DNA of 64,000 nucleotides from an uncultured bacterium (GCA_938031185.1 CALHGX010000021.1:1-64000), one strand, 5' to 3'. Shown: positions 29,239-42,497, numbered from the stretch's first letter. Numbers and translations: made by a program. Notes: generated by a model not told the origin, from the letters alone.

Positions 29239-29873
29239 GCGGCCCCCTTCCGGGCTTCGCTCAGTCGCGCCTGCAGACGCTCCAGCGCCGCGCGCGTGAT
29301 CAGCACCAGCGGATGACGAAGCAATTGATATGTATGAATCGAATCGGGCGTGCCCACGGCCACACCGGTCATGTTGCGCGTCGCCCGCCAGAGATTGCGG
29401 TCCTCCCGCTCCACGACAATCAGCGCTTTAGGCGCCGAAAGCGCCTTCAACATCTGCTGCACGAGGCGCGTCTTAGGTTCCCTCATTTCCAAGCCGGCCA
29501 GAACGCGAACCGCGCCCGCCTCCACCCGCATGGAAAACGCCCGGCGAAACGCGAGACGCTCGACTTTGCGCGGCAACTTCACCGAGTAGTCCCGCGGATG
29601 CGGACCGAAAGCCACGCCCCCGCCCCGCCACACCGGCGACTGGCGGTACCCTGATCGAGCGCGTCCCGTTCCCTTCTGACGCCATGGTTTACGGCCGCTT
29701 CCCGCCACTTCGCCCTTCCGCAGCGTAGACGCCGTCCCGGCGCGGCAGTTCGCTCGGTGAGCTACCACCGCCTCCTGCACCGCCTGCCCGCCCCGTCGAA
29801 CCAGCAGCGCGTCGGGAAACTCCACTTCGCCCACCTCGGCCCCGCTTATGTCGTACACACGAAGACTGCTCAT
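29235..29873 (-). CDS. rplD: 50S ribosomal protein L4
   Basis: [23 protein letters not shown]...[56 protein letters not shown]; start trimmed from ORF 29235-30074. Confidence 0.96.
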   Translation of the reverse strand: MSSLRVYDISGAEVGEVEFPDALLVRRGGQAVQEAVVAHRANCRAGTASTLRKGEVAGSGRKPWRQKGTGRARSGYRQSPVWRGGGVAFGPHPRDYSVKLPRKVERLAFRRAFSMRVEAGAVRVLAGLEMREPKTRLVQQMLKALSAPKALIVVEREDRNLWRATRNMTGVAVGTPDSIHTYQLLRHPLVLITRAALERLQARLSEARKGAA

Positions 29874-30511
29874 GATGCCCGCCCCGCCTTCTTGCGCGCC
29901 TTGCGGACCACCAGCACGCTGCCCGCAGGTCCCGGCACGGCGCCCTGCACCAGCAGGAGGTTCTCGGCCGGCCGGACTTGAACGACCTTCAGATTCTGTT
30001 GCGTCACCTTGACGTGCCCCATGTGTCCAGGCATCCGCTTGTTCTTGTGAATCCGCCCCGGAAAAGATCGACAACCGATCGAACCAATCCGCCGCTTGGA
30101 GTGACCACCATGGGTGACCGGGCCGCCAGCCATGCCATGTCGCCTCATCACTCCCTGAAATCCGCGCCCCTTGGTCATACCGGTCACATCCACGTGCGTC
30201 ACCCCCTCAAAGAGGGCCACCGTCACCGGTTGATTCACTTCGTAGGCATCCCCCTCCTCCACGGCAAACTCATGGAGATGCCGGCACGCCTGAGCGCCAG
30301 CCTTCTTGAAGTGCCCCACTTGCGGACGCCGCGCCCGCCCCTGGTCCAACGGCTCATACCCCACCTGGAAGGCGTCGTATCCGTCCGTCGCCTTGGTCTT
30401 CCGCTGCACCACCACGCACGGCCCCACTTCCAGAACCGTCACGGGCACCTGGCGACCCTCCTCGCCAAAAACGCGGGCCATTCCGATTTTCTTTCCAATC
30501 AACCCTTGCAT
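29870..30511 (-). CDS. rplC: 50S ribosomal protein L3
   Basis: MQGLIGKKIGMARVFGEEGRQVPVTVLEVGPCVVVQRKT...VTGMTKGRGFQGVMRRHGMAGGPVTHGGHSKRRIGSIG. Confidence 0.97.
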   Translation of the reverse strand: MQGLIGKKIGMARVFGEEGRQVPVTVLEVGPCVVVQRKTKATDGYDAFQVGYEPLDQGRARRPQVGHFKKAGAQACRHLHEFAVEEGDAYEVNQPVTVALFEGVTHVDVTGMTKGRGFQGVMRRHGMAGGPVTHGGHSKRRIGSIGCRSFPGRIHKNKRMPGHMGHVKVTQQNLKVVQVRPAENLLLVQGAVPGPAGSVLVVRKARKKAGRAS

Positions 30512-30519
30512 GACACAAC

Positions 30520-30828
30520 CTAAATCCTGATCGTGATATCCACACCCGCCGGCATATTGAGCTTCTTGAGTTCATCCACCGTCTTGGCGGTCGGCTCGAT
30601 AATGTCCAGCAACCTCTTGTGCGTTCGCACCTCGAACTGCTCCATGGACTTCTTGTCCGCATGCGGGCTGCGATTCACGCTGAACCGCTCAACGCGGGTC
30701 GGCATGGGTATCGGCCCCGCCACGCGGGCGCCGGTTCGCTTGGCCGTCTCGACAATGTCGGAGACCGACTGATCCAGCACCCGATAATCATAGGCTCTCA
30801 ACCGGATTCGTATGCGTTGATTCTCCAT
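30520..30828 (-). CDS. rpsJ: 30S ribosomal protein S10
   Basis: [76 protein letters not shown]. Confidence 0.97.
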   Translation of the reverse strand: MENQRIRIRLRAYDYRVLDQSVSDIVETAKRTGARVAGPIPMPTRVERFSVNRSPHADKKSMEQFEVRTHKRLLDIIEPTAKTVDELKKLNMPAGVDITIRI

Positions 30829-30836
30829 CGCGCCTC

Positions 30837-32972
30837 TCACTGGTTTAGCAACTGGTGTTGAATCGCCTCCGGCACTATATCAAACCGGGTTGGCTCCATG
30901 GTGTAGCTGGCGCGCCCGCGGGTCAGCGAGCGAATCGCCGTAGAATAGCCGAAAATCTCCGCGAGGGGAACCAGCGCATGAATCACTTGCGCCGCATCCC
31001 GCGCCGCAATGTCCCGAATCTGGCCGCGCCGCCCGTTCAAGTCGCCGATCACGTCCCCGAGATGTTCCGCGGGCACCGTGATTTCCATGGCCATGATGGG
31101 TTCCAGCAGGACGGGTCCCGCCGCTCGCACCGCTTCCCGTAACGCCAGACAGGCCGCCGTCCTGAACGCCACATCAGTGGACTCCTGCTCGTGGAAAGCG
31201 CCTCCCACCACGCGCACCCGAACATCCGTCAGATTGTAATTGGCCAGCACCCCGGTGGTCAGACCATCGCGAATGCCTTCTTCTGTGGCCGGACGGAAAG
31301 CCGCGGGAATCCGCGTCGCCGGCACATCGAATTCAATCCGATTGCCCTCTCCGCGGGGCCCCGGCTCCACCTCGAGCACCACCTGCGCCATGTGCCGCTG
31401 GCCGCCGATCTCTCGCTCGAAGCGATGCTCGCCGCGCCCGTGACCCGTAATCGTTTCCCGGTAAGAGACCATCGGCTTGCCCGTGTTAGCCTCCACCTTC
31501 CACTCCCGCAACATTCGGTCCCGCAGGATCTCCAGGTGCAGTTCGCCCATACCGCTGATCAGCGTCTGCCCCGTTTCGGCATCTGTCGTGATCACGCACG
31601 TGGGGTCTTCCGCCGCCAAATCCTCCAGCGCGGCGTTCAGTTTTTCGCGATCCGCTTGGGACTTCGGTTCGATCGCCATCGCCATTACCGGCTCGGGAAA
31701 GCGAATGCGCTCCAGCTCGACCGGCTGGTGCTCTGCGCAGAATGTGTCGCCCGTGCTGCCCTGCTTCACCCCTACCACGCCGCCGATCTCTCCGGAATAA
31801 AGCGTTTCCACCTCCTCCCGCGCGTCGGCATGGAGCAGCACCAGGCGGCTGATCCGATCGCGCTTCCGCGTACGGGGGTTGTAGATGTTGTGCCCTTTGC
31901 GCAACTGGCCTGAATACACGCGAACCAGCGCCAGACGCCCAACGTATGGGTCGTTCACCAGCTTGAACACCAGCGCCGCGGTCGGGCCCGAATCGTCCGC
32001 CTCGCGCAAAACAATCGCATGCGTCTTGGGATGATGTCCCGCCACCGGGGGCAAATCGGCCGGGGAAGGCAGATAATCCACCACCGCATCCAGCAGCGGC
32101 TGAACCCCCTTGTTCCGCAACGCCGCGCCGGCCAGCACTGGCACCATGCGACCGCTCACAACGGCGCGCCGAATGCCGGCACGAATGGTTTCCGCCGGCA
32201 AATCGGGATGCTCCAGATACGCCTCCAGCACCGCTTCGTCCGCCTCGGCCAGTTTCTCAAGCATGCGCGCGCGCGCCGCCTCCGCCGCCGCCGCCATTTC
32301 CGGAGGCACCGGCCCCCGCTCGCACCGCGCGCCCAGCGTTCGTTCGTCGAACAAGACCCGCTCCATGGTCACCAGATCAATCACGCCACGGAAACTTTCC
32401 TCGCGGCCCCACGGGATTTGCACCGGCACCGCATTCGCACCCAGCCGATCCCGCATCTCGCCAACCACCGCTTCAAAGTCCGCGCCGATGCGGTCCATCT
32501 TGTTCACGAAAGCGATTCGCGGCACGCCATATCGGTTCGCCTGGCGCCAAACGGTTTCCGACTGCGGCTGCACCCGCCCCACCGCGCAAAACACGCCGAT
32601 CGCGCCATCCAACACCCGCAGCGAGCGCTCCACCTCGACCGTGAAATCAACATGGCCCGGCGTATCAATCAGATTAATCTGACAGTCGCGCCAGAAACAT
32701 GTTGTCGCGGCGCTCGTAATCGTGATCCCGCGTTCCTTTTCCTGTGGCATGAAGTCCATGACCGCCGTGCCTTCATGCACTTCGCCCATGCGATGCACCC
32801 GGCCCGCGTAGAACAGAATCCGCTCCGACACCGTCGTCTTGCCCGCATCAATGTGCGCAACAATGCCGATGTTGCGGACCTTGGCCAACGGCCGGCAGCG
32901 CTCCGGCGCTTCCCGCCTTCGCGTCTCGTCCGTCCGCCCGGTCTCTGATGATCTCTCCGCCACCGCCGTCAT
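30837..32972 (-). CDS. fusA: Elongation factor G
   Basis: [63 protein letters not shown]...[44 protein letters not shown]; 711 aa. Confidence 0.96.
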   Translation of the reverse strand: MTAVAERSSETGRTDETRRREAPERCRPLAKVRNIGIVAHIDAGKTTVSERILFYAGRVHRMGEVHEGTAVMDFMPQEKERGITITSAATTCFWRDCQINLIDTPGHVDFTVEVERSLRVLDGAIGVFCAVGRVQPQSETVWRQANRYGVPRIAFVNKMDRIGADFEAVVGEMRDRLGANAVPVQIPWGREESFRGVIDLVTMERVLFDERTLGARCERGPVPPEMAAAAEAARARMLEKLAEADEAVLEAYLEHPDLPAETIRAGIRRAVVSGRMVPVLAGAALRNKGVQPLLDAVVDYLPSPADLPPVAGHHPKTHAIVLREADDSGPTAALVFKLVNDPYVGRLALVRVYSGQLRKGHNIYNPRTRKRDRISRLVLLHADAREEVETLYSGEIGGVVGVKQGSTGDTFCAEHQPVELERIRFPEPVMAMAIEPKSQADREKLNAALEDLAAEDPTCVITTDAETGQTLISGMGELHLEILRDRMLREWKVEANTGKPMVSYRETITGHGRGEHRFEREIGGQRHMAQVVLEVEPGPRGEGNRIEFDVPATRIPAAFRPATEEGIRDGLTTGVLANYNLTDVRVRVVGGAFHEQESTDVAFRTAACLALREAVRAAGPVLLEPIMAMEITVPAEHLGDVIGDLNGRRGQIRDIAARDAAQVIHALVPLAEIFGYSTAIRSLTRGRASYTMEPTRFDIVPEAIQHQLLNQ

Positions 32973-33019
32973 GATCCATGAACCCGGCGGCGCTTGCGCG
33001 CCGCCTTCGCCCGCTCAGC

Positions 33020-33499
33020 TCACCACCGATAATGGGCAAACGCCTTGTTGGCCTGCGCCATCTTGTGCGTATCGTCCCGCTTCTTGATCGCGTTGCCCTG
33101 CTCGGCATACGCGTCCATGATCTCCATCGCCAGCGCCCGCCCCATGGGCACACCGCGGCGCGCCCGGGCGTACTGCAGCAGCCACCGCATGGCCAGAGCC
33201 AACTGCCTTTCGCCGGCCACCTCCACCGGCACCTGATACGTCGCCCCACCCACCCGCCGGGACTTGACCTCCACGCGAGGCATGACGTTGTCGATCGCCC
33301 GCATGAGCACTTCCAACGGATCGGCGTTCATCTTCTCCCGCACGGCATCCAACGCGCTGTTCACAATGCCCACTGCCACGGACTTCTTGCCCCGCTGCAT
33401 CAGGCGATTGGTCAGCCGCGCGACCAGCTCGCTATTGTATCGCGTATCCGGCATGACCGGCCGCGGCACGCTTCTGCGTCGTCTTCCCATATTGATCAC
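33020..33499 (-). CDS. rpsG: 30S ribosomal protein S7
   Basis: LVARLTNRLMQRGKKSVAVGIVNSALDAV...MPRVEVKSRRVGGATYQVPVEV...DDTHKMAQANKAFAHYRW. Confidence 0.97.
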   Translation of the reverse strand: MINMGRRRRSVPRPVMPDTRYNSELVARLTNRLMQRGKKSVAVGIVNSALDAVREKMNADPLEVLMRAIDNVMPRVEVKSRRVGGATYQVPVEVAGERQLALAMRWLLQYARARRGVPMGRALAMEIMDAYAEQGNAIKKRDDTHKMAQANKAFAHYRW

Positions 33500-33504
33500 C
33501 CGTC

Positions 33505-33885
33505 CTAGGCGCTTGCCTTCGGCCGCTTGGCGCCATACTTCGACCGCCCGCGATGCCGGCCCTCGACCCCAAGGCTGTCCAACGTCCCGCGCACAATGTG
33601 GTATCGCACACCGGGCAGATCCTTCACCCGTCCGCCGCGAACCAGCACCACGCTATGCTCCTGCAGGTTGTGCCCTTCTCCGGGAATGTACGCAGTCACT
33701 TCCTCGCCGTTCGTCAACCGCACCCGGGCCACCTTGCGCAATGCCGAATTCGGCTTCTTGGGTGTTTGCGTCTTGACCAAAAGACACACGCCTCGCCGCT
33801 GCGGACAGCCTTGCAGCGCAGGCGACTTGCTCTTCGCGCCCTGCGGCCGGCGGCCTTTTCTCACCAACTGACTAATCGTCGGCAT
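33505..33885 (-). CDS. rpsL: 30S ribosomal protein S12
   Basis: [100 protein letters not shown]. Confidence 0.97.
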   Translation of the reverse strand: MPTISQLVRKGRRPQGAKSKSPALQGCPQRRGVCLLVKTQTPKKPNSALRKVARVRLTNGEEVTAYIPGEGHNLQEHSVVLVRGGRVKDLPGVRYHIVRGTLDSLGVEGRHRGRSKYGAKRPKASA

Positions 33886-33919
33886 CGCTTCCCCTTGAAT
33901 TCTTCAACGCACTCAACGC

Positions 33920-33950
33920 AAAAAGGCGGGCATCATACCGGACGCCCGCC
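33920..33950 (-). terminator. Rho-independent-like hairpin after rpoC: GGCGGGC-N12-GCCCGCC-TTTTT
   Basis: Minus strand arms 33950-33944 and 33931-33925, followed by T5 (33924-33920). Confidence 0.65.
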
Positions 33951-33960
33951 CGCTTGACAA
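33932..33960 (-). promoter_or_regulatory. Sigma70-like promoter for the rpsL operon: TTGTCA-N17-TATGAT
   Basis: Minus strand -35 at 33960-33955, -10 at 33937-33932, exact 17-bp spacer; rpsL ATG at 33885 with AAGGGGA SD. Confidence 0.65.
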
Positions 33961-33962
33961 GA

Positions 33963-36900
33963 CTATCCAAGCAATTCCTGTATCTTCTTTTCCGCCGGCT
34001 TTTCTGCGGGCAGTTCTTCCTCCGGAATCGGCTCGGCCAGCGGCACCAATTTGATGTTGCGGAACATCGGAAAACCCGTGCCGCCTGGTATCAGCCGGCC
34101 CATGATCACATTCTCCTTGAACCCGTACAGCGCATCCACGCGGCCCAGCGTCGCCGCCTCCGTAAGCACGCGGGTCGTGTCCTGGAAGGAAGCCGCCGAG
34201 ATGAAGCTCTCGGTCTCCAACGCGGACTTGGTGATGCCCAGCAAGGCGGGCAGCGCTTCCGCGGGCCGTTTGCCTTCGGCCACCGCTTGCGCGTTGACTT
34301 CCTGGAAACGCTGGCGTTCGACTTGTTCGCCCCAGAGGAACTCCGTGTCGCCCGGTTCGGTGATCCGGACTTTGCGCAACATCTGCCGCACGATGACCTC
34401 GATGTGCTTGTCGTTGATCTCCACGCCCTGCAACCGATAGACCTGCTGCACTTCGTTCACCAGGTATTCCTGCAGCTCCTGGGGCCCGCAGATTTCAAGA
34501 ATTTCCTGTGGCACCACAGGGCCTTCGGTCAACTGCTGGCCTTTCTGCACGTAATCGCCCTTGATGACCACGATGTGCTTGCCCATCGGGATGAGATGCT
34601 GTTCCTCATCGCCGGTCACGGTGTCCCGAATGATCAGGCAGCGGCGGCCGCGCTGATTGGGGCCGAAGTCCACGACTCCGTCAATCTTCGCGATTTCCGC
34701 GGCGTCCTTCGGGCGACGGGCCTCAAACAGCTCGGCCACTCGTGGCAGGCCGCCGGTAATGTCCTTGGTCTTCGATTCCTTGCGCGGTGTCTTGGCCAGC
34801 ACCGCGCCCGCCGCCACTTTCTGCCCATCCTTGACAAGGACGTGCGCGCCCACGGGAATGCTGTAGGCCGTGTGCTGAGCGCCGGCACCTGGATATTCCA
34901 CCACAATCTGCGGATGCAGGTCCTCTTTGTGATCCAGCACCACGGTGGCCATCAGACCGGTGGACTGGTCCACCTCCTTCTTGACCGTCACGTTTTCCAC
35001 GAATCCCTGGCAACGCACCACCCCCGCGCGTTCGGCCAGAATGGGGACGCTGTAGGGGTCCCACTCGATGAAGCTTAAGCCCTTCGTCACCGCGCCGCCA
35101 TCCGCCACGGAAATGATGGCGCCGATGGCCAGGCTGTGCCGTTCCAGCTCCCGCCCCGCGTTGTCCATGATCACAATCGATCCGTTCTTATTCAACGCCA
35201 CAAACCGGCCCTCGTCGTTGCGCACCACCCGCAGGTTCTCATACTTGACGGTGCCGTCATGCTTGGACACGACGTGGGGCTGCTTGAACACCGAACTCGC
35301 CGTGCCGCCGATGTGAAACGTCCGCATGGTCAACTGGGTGCCCGGCTCGCCGATGGACTGCGCGGCAATGATCCCGACGGCCGTTCCAATGTCCACCATC
35401 CGGCCGGTCGCCAGATCTCGGCCGTAGCAGCGCGCGCAGATGCCGCGCCGCGATTCGCAGGTCAGCACACTGCGGATCCGTACATGGTCCACATCCGCGT
35501 CGGCAATCTTGTCCACCGTCTGTTCGTCAAGCAGCGTGCCTGCCGGCGCCAGCAGCTCGCGGGTGATCGGATGCAATACGTCCGCCACCAGCGTTCGTCC
35601 GAGAATCCGATCGCGCAGCGACACCAGTTCTTCGTCCCCTTCGCCGATCGCCTTGACGGCAATCCCATTCAACGTATTGCAGTCCTGCTCCACCACGCGC
35701 ACGTCCTGCGCCACATCCACCAGCTTGCGCGTCAGGTAGCCGGCATCCGCCGTCTTCAAGGCCGTATCCGCCAGACCCTTGCGCGCACCGTGCGTGCTGA
35801 TGAAGTACTCCAGCACGCTCAAGCCCTCGCGAAAATTGGACACGATCGGCCGCTCGATGATCTCGCCGGACGGCTTGGCCATCAACCCCCGCATGCCGGC
35901 CAACTGCCGGATCTGCTGCCGACTGCCGCGGGCTTTGGAGTCCACCATCATGAAAATCGGGTTGATTTCGTTCTTGCCGGCGTTTTCCTCAATCGCCCGG
36001 TACATGGCGTTGGATATTTCGTCGGTGGCCTGCGTCCAAACGTCCACGATCTTGTTGTACCGTTCGCCATCGGTGATCACCCCGCGCCGATATTGCGCCT
36101 CCACTTCCGCCACCCGTCGCCGCGCCTTGGCGATGATGCCCTCCTTGTCGGCCGGAATAATCATGTCCTCCAAACCGATGGAAACGCCGGAAAGCGTCGC
36201 GTGTTCAAAGCCGATGTTTTTCAGCCGATCCAGCACCCGCACCGTGGCCTCGTGCCCGCTCAACCGGTAGCACTGCCAGATCAGCCGCCCCAGGAAGCCC
36301 TTGTCGCAACATCGGTTGATGAAGCCGAGACCCGCGGGCAGAATTTCGTTGAACAACACCCGGCCCACCGTGGTGGTGATCACCCGTGCCTCCCGGTCGC
36401 CAAACACGGTCTCATGCCCATAGTCCGGATTCCGCAACCGGATCCGGTCGTGAATCTTCAGCGCGCCTTCGTCATAAGCCAGACGAACCTCCGACGGCCC
36501 ATTGAAGAGCGGCAGCGACTCCCGCGCCCGTCCCTCCGCCGCCTTGCGCCGTGCCTCGGTCAGCCGGTCCTTCTGGGATGCCGAAGTCAGGTAGTAAAGC
36601 CCCAGCGCAATGTCCTGGGTCGGGGTCATCACCGGGCGCCCGCTGGACGGCGAAAACACGTTGTTGGTCGAGAGCATCAGCAGCCGCGATTCCATTTGCG
36701 CTTCAATGGACAACGGCACGTGCACGGCCATCTGGTCGCCGTCGAAGTCCGCGTTATATGCCGTGCAGACCAGTGGATGAACCTGGATCGCCTCGCCCTC
36801 CACCAGCACCGGCTCGAACGACTGGATGCTGAGGCGGTGCAGCGTGGGGGCGCGATTCAGCAACACGGTCTTGTCGCGCGTGATTTCCTCCAAAATACCC

Positions 36901-38153
36901 CACACTTCGTCCGACTGACGGTCAATCAGTTTCTTCGCGCTGCGCACCGTGTGCGCCACCCCCAGTTCCTTCAGCCGCCGGATGATGAACGGTTCGAACA
37001 ATACCAGCGCCATCTTCTTCGGCAGACCGCACTGATGAAGCTTAAGCTCCGGGCCAATCACGATTACCGAACGCCCCGAGTAGTCCACGCGTTTCCCCAA
37101 CAGATTCTGCCGGAACCGCCCCCCCTTGCCCTTCAGCATATCGCTCAGGGACTTGAGCGGTCGGTTGCCCGCGCCGGTCACTGGGCGGCCGTGGCGTCCG
37201 TTGTCAATCACGGCATCCACCGCCTCCTGGAGCATGCGTTTCTCGTTGCGGATGATCACATCCGGCGTCTTGACCTGGAGGAGGTTTTTCAGCCGGTTGT
37301 TGCGGTTGATGACCCGGCGGTAAAGGTCGTTCAAATCCGAGGTCGCGAAACGCCCTCCCTCCAGTGGCACGAGCGGCCGAAGATCCGGCGGAATGACCGG
37401 CAGCACTTCCAGAATCATCCACTCCGGACGTGTGTGGCTCGCGCGGAAGCCCTCGATCACCTTCATCCGCTTGGCGATTTTCTTGCGGTTCTGCTTGCTG
37501 CGGGTATTCTCCATCTGTTGTTCGAGGTCCACCATCAGCCGGTCCAGATCCACGCGCCGCATGAGATCCCGAATCGCCTCGGCGCCGATCTTGGCTGTGA
37601 ACGCTTCGCCGTACTTCTCTTCGGCCTCCCGGTATTCCATTTCGCTGAGCAGTTGCATTTCCTGCAGCGGCGTATCCCCGGGATCAATCACGATGTAGTC
37701 CTCGTAATAGAGCACCCGTTCCAGGTTGCGAGCCGTCAGATCGAGCACCAGCCCCATGCGGCTGGGTGTGCACTTGAAGAACCAGATATGCGAGACCGGC
37801 ACCGCCAGATCAATGTGCCCCATGCGTTCCCGCCGCACACGGGACAGCGTGATTTCCACGCCGCAACGGTCGCAGATCACTCCTTTGTGCTTGATGCGCT
37901 TGTACTTTCCGCAACTGCACTCCCAGTCCCGCGTGGGACCGAAAATTCGCTCGCAGAACAGTCCGCCCTTTTCGGGCTTGTAGGTCCTGTAGTTGATCGT
38001 CTCCGGGTTCTTGACTTCCCCGTGGCTCCAGGAGCGGATGACCTCCGGCGAGGCCAACGTGATATGCACGCGATCAAACCCCGCCACATCGGACAACACG
38101 CCCCGTCGCTCATTGACTGCGCTTTGGTTCAACGTATGCCTCCCGGCTTCCAT
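33963..38153 (-). CDS. rpoC: RNA polymerase beta' subunit
   Basis: [70 protein letters not shown]...[17 protein letters not shown]; start taken at [10 protein letters not shown]. Confidence 0.97.
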   Translation of the reverse strand: MEAGRHTLNQSAVNERRGVLSDVAGFDRVHITLASPEVIRSWSHGEVKNPETINYRTYKPEKGGLFCERIFGPTRDWECSCGKYKRIKHKGVICDRCGVEITLSRVRRERMGHIDLAVPVSHIWFFKCTPSRMGLVLDLTARNLERVLYYEDYIVIDPGDTPLQEMQLLSEMEYREAEEKYGEAFTAKIGAEAIRDLMRRVDLDRLMVDLEQQMENTRSKQNRKKIAKRMKVIEGFRASHTRPEWMILEVLPVIPPDLRPLVPLEGGRFATSDLNDLYRRVINRNNRLKNLLQVKTPDVIIRNEKRMLQEAVDAVIDNGRHGRPVTGAGNRPLKSLSDMLKGKGGRFRQNLLGKRVDYSGRSVIVIGPELKLHQCGLPKKMALVLFEPFIIRRLKELGVAHTVRSAKKLIDRQSDEVWGILEEITRDKTVLLNRAPTLHRLSIQSFEPVLVEGEAIQVHPLVCTAYNADFDGDQMAVHVPLSIEAQMESRLLMLSTNNVFSPSSGRPVMTPTQDIALGLYYLTSASQKDRLTEARRKAAEGRARESLPLFNGPSEVRLAYDEGALKIHDRIRLRNPDYGHETVFGDREARVITTTVGRVLFNEILPAGLGFINRCCDKGFLGRLIWQCYRLSGHEATVRVLDRLKNIGFEHATLSGVSIGLEDMIIPADKEGIIAKARRRVAEVEAQYRRGVITDGERYNKIVDVWTQATDEISNAMYRAIEENAGKNEINPIFMMVDSKARGSRQQIRQLAGMRGLMAKPSGEIIERPIVSNFREGLSVLEYFISTHGARKGLADTALKTADAGYLTRKLVDVAQDVRVVEQDCNTLNGIAVKAIGEGDEELVSLRDRILGRTLVADVLHPITRELLAPAGTLLDEQTVDKIADADVDHVRIRSVLTCESRRGICARCYGRDLATGRMVDIGTAVGIIAAQSIGEPGTQLTMRTFHIGGTASSVFKQPHVVSKHDGTVKYENLRVVRNDEGRFVALNKNGSIVIMDNAGRELERHSLAIGAIISVADGGAVTKGLSFIEWDPYSVPILAERAGVVRCQGFVENVTVKKEVDQSTGLMATVVLDHKEDLHPQIVVEYPGAGAQHTAYSIPVGAHVLVKDGQKVAAGAVLAKTPRKESKTKDITGGLPRVAELFEARRPKDAAEIAKIDGVVDFGPNQRGRRCLIIRDTVTGDEEQHLIPMGKHIVVIKGDYVQKGQQLTEGPVVPQEILEICGPQELQEYLVNEVQQVYRLQGVEINDKHIEVIVRQMLRKVRITEPGDTEFLWGEQVERQRFQEVNAQAVAEGKRPAEALPALLGITKSALETESFISAASFQDTTRVLTEAATLGRVDALYGFKENVIMGRLIPGGTGFPMFRNIKLVPLAEPIPEEELPAEKPAEKKIQELLG

Positions 38154-38178
38154 CCGCCCTGCTGCTTGCCGCTCCCGC

Positions 38179-41100
38179 CTATACCGCGGCCTTCTGCTCC
38201 GTCCGCACATCCAGGCCGATGGCCCGCAATTCGTTGATCAAGACATTGAAGGACTCCGGCCGATCCGCCTCGAGCACGTTTTCGCCCTTGACGATGGACT
38301 CGTAAATCCGTGTGCGTCCCGCCACGTCGTCGCTCTTCACGGTCAGCAGCTCCTGCAGCGCATAAGCAGCCCCATAGGCTTCCAGCGCCCAGACTTCCAT
38401 TTCGCCCAGCCGCTGGCCACCATACTGCGCCTTGCCGCCGAGCGGTTGCTGCGTCACCAGCGAATAAGGGCCCACGGCGCGCGCATGAATCTTGTCGCTC
38501 ACAAGGTGATGGAGCTTCAGCATGTAGATCTGCCCCACCACAACTTTCTGGTCGAACGGCTCGCCCGTCCGGCCGTCGAAGAGCGTGGTCTTGCCGTCCG
38601 GCGGCAAATGGGCCTTCTCCAGCAGCTCCTGAATCCGCTTCTCGGAGATGCCGTCAAACACCGGCGAGCTGGCGTGCAACCCGAGGGCCTTGCATGCCCA
38701 GCCAAGGTGCGTCTCGAGCACCTGGCCGACGTTCATACGCGACGGGACGCCCAGCGGATTGAGGACCACGTCCACCGGCGTGCCATCCGGCAGAAATGGC
38801 ATGTCGCACGCCGGCAGGATTCGCGCCACTACGCCCTTGTTCCCATGGCGCCCTGCCATTTTGTCCCCAACCGCCAGCTTCTTTTTGCTCGCGATGTACA
38901 CCCGCACCTGCTTGATGATGCCGGCATCCACGTCATCGCCGCTTTCCAGCCGCTCCATGGCCGCCGTCTGCTCCTGCTCCAGTTCCGCGAACTTCTGCTG
39001 GTACTCGCTGATGATCTCCTGAATCTTTATCTGAATAGGGCTGCTCTCGATCTCAATGTGATCGCAATCCGCCGCGAGCTTCCTCAGGAGCGTCTTGGTG
39101 ATCTTGCGATTCGCCGGAATGATGACCTCGCCCGTCTCGACGTTGACCACATCCAGCGGGATTTTTTCGCCCAACAGGTGATTGCTCAACGCCTCGGTCA
39201 GTTGCTCCGTCAGTTCGGCGCGCTTTTGCTTCGCTTCTTCAACCACGTTCTTCGACTGACGACGACGCTCAGCCATGCTCATCTTTTCCTTGGACACGTC
39301 CTTGTGCGCCGTCACTTTCACGTCCATCACGATGCCGTACGTGCCGCTCGGTACCGTCAACGATGTGTCCCGTACATCCGCCGCCTTTTCGCCAAAAATC
39401 GCGCGCAACAACCGTTCCTCCGGCGCCAACTCGGTCTCACTCTTCGGCGTAATTTTCCCAACCAGGATATCCCCGGGTTTGACCTCCGCCCCCACGCGAA
39501 TCACGCCATCCGGCCCAAGATCCTTGAGCGCTTCCTCGCTCACGTTGGGAATGTCACGGGTAATCTCCTCGGGCCCAAGCTTGGTATCCCGCGCGCCGAC
39601 CTCAAATTCCTGGATATGCAGGGAGGTAAACGTATCATTCCAGACCAGCCGGTCGCTGATGAGGATGGCGTCCTCAAAATTGCAGCCGCACCACGGCATG
39701 AACGCCACCATGACGTTGCGGCCCAACGCCAGCTCGCCTTCGGCCGTCGCGGGCCCGTCCGCCAGCACGTCGCCGGCCTTCACCTTCTGACCAACGCGCA
39801 CCAGCGGCTTCTGGTTCACACACGTACCCGAGTTGGAGCGCATGAATTTCCTCAGCCGATACTCGCGCCGCCCGTCCTTGCGGCCTTTCCGGGGTTCGGT
39901 CTCCTCCACAATGACGCGATCGGCGGAGACGTACGTCACCGTGCCCGCCTTCTCCGCCAGCGTCAGCACGCCCGAGTCGCGGGCAATGCGCGCTTCCAGC
40001 CCCGTCGCCACATAACTGCGCTCCGTGCGCAGCAGCGGCACCGCCTGACGCATCATGTTCGAGCCCATCAGCGCGCGGTTCGCGTCGTCGTGCTCCAGGA
40101 ACGGAATCAAACCGGCCGCCACGCTGACCACCTGCTTGGGCGAGACGTCCATGTAGTCCACCCGTTCCTTGGGCACCTCCAGAAACTCACCGCGGAAGCG
40201 CACGGACACCGTGTCGCGCGCAAAACGGTTCTTCTCGTCCAGCGGCGTGTTGGCCTGCGCGATGACAAATCGTTCCTCCTTGTCGGCGCTAAGATACTCG
40301 ACTTCGTCTGTCACGCAGCCGTTGACCACTTTGCGATACGGCGTTTCGATGAACCCGAATTCGTTCACCCGGGCATAAATGCCCATCGAGGAAATCAGAC
40401 CGATGTTCGGGCCTTCCGGCGTCTCAATGGGACAAATGCGCCCATAGTGGCTGCTGTGCACGTCCCGCACTTCAAAACCCGCCCGTTCGCGGCTCAAGCC
40501 GCCGGGTCCCAAGGCACTCAACCGTCGTTTATGGGCCAGTTCCGACAGCGGATTGGTCTGATCCATGAACTGGCTGAGCTGGCTGCGCCCGAAGAAGTCC
40601 TTGACAACCGCCGAAAGGGTTTTCGGATTGATCAGCCGCTGCGGGGTCAGGGGACCAGAGGACGGATCGAACAACGTCATCCGCTCGCGCACCAGCCGCT
40701 CCGCGCGCGCCATGCCGACGCGACAAGCGTTCTCCAACAACTCGCCCACCGTGCGAATGCGGCGGCTGCCGAGATGGTCAATGTCATCCACCGTGCCTTC
40801 CCCTTTGCGAATCGCAATCAAGTACCGCATGCCGGCGATGAGGTCGCGCCCGTTCGGGTAGAGCGTGCGCACTTCTTCCCCTTTCGGCATCTCGGCCACC
40901 CACTCGGGCTTCGGCTCGCTCCGCGCCACCAGCGCCTCTATCAGCGCGTCCACTTCCTTGAGCTCCGCTTCTAGTTTTTGGCCGATCTTGTACCGCCCCA
41001 CACGCCCCAGATCGTACCGACGCAGGTCAAAAAACAGCCGCTTGACCATCTGGCGTGCGTTGGAGACCGTGGCTGGATCGCCCGGCCGCAAACGGGTATA

Positions 41101-42003
41101 AATTTCTTTCAACGCCTCGTCGGTGGACCGCGTCGGATCCTCCCGGACGCTGCGCAAAAGGGTGCCGCCGTCCCACGACACATTGATCACCTCGACCGTC
41201 TTGAAGCCTGCCGCCCGCATCTGCGACAATACACTTTCCGTCACCACGTCGTACCGGCGGGCCAGCACGGTCTGAGAATCCACATCAATCACATCGTCCT
41301 GAAAAACCCGATGAGCCAGTGCGTCCGCCCCGATGGATCCGCTCAAACGAAGGGTTTCCCGGGAGTAGAACAATCCCAGCAGTTGCTCGTCGGTCCCATA
41401 GCCCAGCGCCCGCAGGAAGGTCGTCGCCAGGAACTTCCGGCGGCGGTGCCGGCGATCCAAGTATATCCACAGCAGATCCGAAGCGTCGAACTGCACCTCC
41501 ACCCACGATCCGCGATCCGGAATGATCCGGAAAGAGTGCAACACGCTCCCGCTGGAATGGAGGGACTGCTCGAAGCACATGCCGGGCGAGCGATGCAATT
41601 GGCTGACCACCGTCCGTTCCGCCCCGTTGATGATGAAGGAGCCCGGCGGCGTCATGAGGGGGATTTCCCCCATGTACACGTCCTCTTCGCGAACTTCCTC
41701 GCCGTCCTTCAAACGAAACGTCACATGCAGCGGCGCCGCATAGGTCTGTCCTTCCCGCAGGCACTCATAGGGATCCATCTTCGGCTCCGCCACTTCGTAC
41801 TTCACGAAGTCGAGCACATATTGGCCTTCGTAGCTCTCGATCGGGAAGACCTCCCGGAAGACGGCCTGCAGGCCGGCGTTTTTCCGGCTGCGCGGAGCCA
41901 CCTCCAGTTGCAGGAAATCCCGGTAGGATGCCGTTTGGATCTCGATGAGATTGGGAGGCTCGATCACCTCGACCAGCTTGCCGAAATTCTTTCGCTCAGC
42001 CAT
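38179..42003 (-). CDS. rpoB: RNA polymerase beta subunit
   Basis: [67 protein letters not shown]; start trimmed to MAERKN. Confidence 0.97.
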   Translation of the reverse strand: MAERKNFGKLVEVIEPPNLIEIQTASYRDFLQLEVAPRSRKNAGLQAVFREVFPIESYEGQYVLDFVKYEVAEPKMDPYECLREGQTYAAPLHVTFRLKDGEEVREEDVYMGEIPLMTPPGSFIINGAERTVVSQLHRSPGMCFEQSLHSSGSVLHSFRIIPDRGSWVEVQFDASDLLWIYLDRRHRRRKFLATTFLRALGYGTDEQLLGLFYSRETLRLSGSIGADALAHRVFQDDVIDVDSQTVLARRYDVVTESVLSQMRAAGFKTVEVINVSWDGGTLLRSVREDPTRSTDEALKEIYTRLRPGDPATVSNARQMVKRLFFDLRRYDLGRVGRYKIGQKLEAELKEVDALIEALVARSEPKPEWVAEMPKGEEVRTLYPNGRDLIAGMRYLIAIRKGEGTVDDIDHLGSRRIRTVGELLENACRVGMARAERLVRERMTLFDPSSGPLTPQRLINPKTLSAVVKDFFGRSQLSQFMDQTNPLSELAHKRRLSALGPGGLSRERAGFEVRDVHSSHYGRICPIETPEGPNIGLISSMGIYARVNEFGFIETPYRKVVNGCVTDEVEYLSADKEERFVIAQANTPLDEKNRFARDTVSVRFRGEFLEVPKERVDYMDVSPKQVVSVAAGLIPFLEHDDANRALMGSNMMRQAVPLLRTERSYVATGLEARIARDSGVLTLAEKAGTVTYVSADRVIVEETEPRKGRKDGRREYRLRKFMRSNSGTCVNQKPLVRVGQKVKAGDVLADGPATAEGELALGRNVMVAFMPWCGCNFEDAILISDRLVWNDTFTSLHIQEFEVGARDTKLGPEEITRDIPNVSEEALKDLGPDGVIRVGAEVKPGDILVGKITPKSETELAPEERLLRAIFGEKAADVRDTSLTVPSGTYGIVMDVKVTAHKDVSKEKMSMAERRRQSKNVVEEAKQKRAELTEQLTEALSNHLLGEKIPLDVVNVETGEVIIPANRKITKTLLRKLAADCDHIEIESSPIQIKIQEIISEYQQKFAELEQEQTAAMERLESGDDVDAGIIKQVRVYIASKKKLAVGDKMAGRHGNKGVVARILPACDMPFLPDGTPVDVVLNPLGVPSRMNVGQVLETHLGWACKALGLHASSPVFDGISEKRIQELLEKAHLPPDGKTTLFDGRTGEPFDQKVVVGQIYMLKLHHLVSDKIHARAVGPYSLVTQQPLGGKAQYGGQRLGEMEVWALEAYGAAYALQELLTVKSDDVAGRTRIYESIVKGENVLEADRPESFNVLINELRAIGLDVRTEQKAAV

Positions 42004-42080
42004 GCCCACCCCTGTTGCGTGAACCGTTCCCAAGCCGAAGTCCCGCCGTCCCGCCACACCGGAAGAACAGCCCTGCGTTC

Positions 42081-42497
42081 TTACTGGATTTCAACCGTTG
42101 CGCCGGCCTTCTCCAGCACGCCCTTGATCTTCTCGGCCTCCTCCTTGGAAACGCCCTCCTTCACGGGCTTCGGGGCGCCCTCCACAAGATCTTTTGATTC
42201 CTTGAGCCCCAGACCGGTGATCGCGCGCACTTCCTTGATCACGCCAATCTTCTGGGCCCCCGCGGACTTCAGCACCACCGTGAATTCCGTCTTCTCCGCC
42301 GCCGCCGGAGCCGCGCCCGCCGCCGGAGCCGCGCCCGCCGCCGCCACCGCCACGGGGGCCGCCGCCGTCACGCCCAACCGCTCTTCAAGCGCCTTCACCA
42401 GCCGGGACAGTTCGAGCACACTGATGCCTTCGACCCAGTCCACGAACTCTTTCATTTTGCCTTCCAGCACAACCGTTTCCTTCGTTTCGTCCGCCAT
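42081..42497 (-). CDS. rplL: 50S ribosomal protein L7/L12
   Basis: [71 protein letters not shown]. Confidence 0.97.
   Translation of the reverse strand: MADETKETVVLEGKMKEFVDWVEGISVLELSRLVKALEERLGVTAAAPVAVAAAGAAPAAGAAPAAAEKTEFTVVLKSAGAQKIGVIKEVRAITGLGLKESKDLVEGAPKPVKEGVSKEEAEKIKGVLEKAGATVEIQ
42301..42336. repeat. Perfect 2x18-bp tandem repeat in the rplL hinge (gccgccggagccgcgccc)
   Basis: Encodes the [12 protein letters not shown] hinge. Confidence 0.9.

Noticed and set aside
29874-30074. N-terminal 67 aa of the 29235-30074 ORF as part of L4
   Set aside because: Overlaps rplC coding sequence; L4 homology starts at MSSLRV (29873).
31191-32948. Plus-strand ORFs antisense to fusA (240 and 309 aa)
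   Set aside because: Sense strand is unambiguous EF-G.
35136-38237. 1033-aa plus-strand ORF antisense to rpoC
   Set aside because: Shadow of codon bias in GC-rich rpoC; His/Arg/Gln-rich with no domain.
37993-40974. 993-aa plus-strand ORF antisense to rpoB/rpoC
   Set aside because: Same codon-bias effect; sense strand is clearly rpoB.
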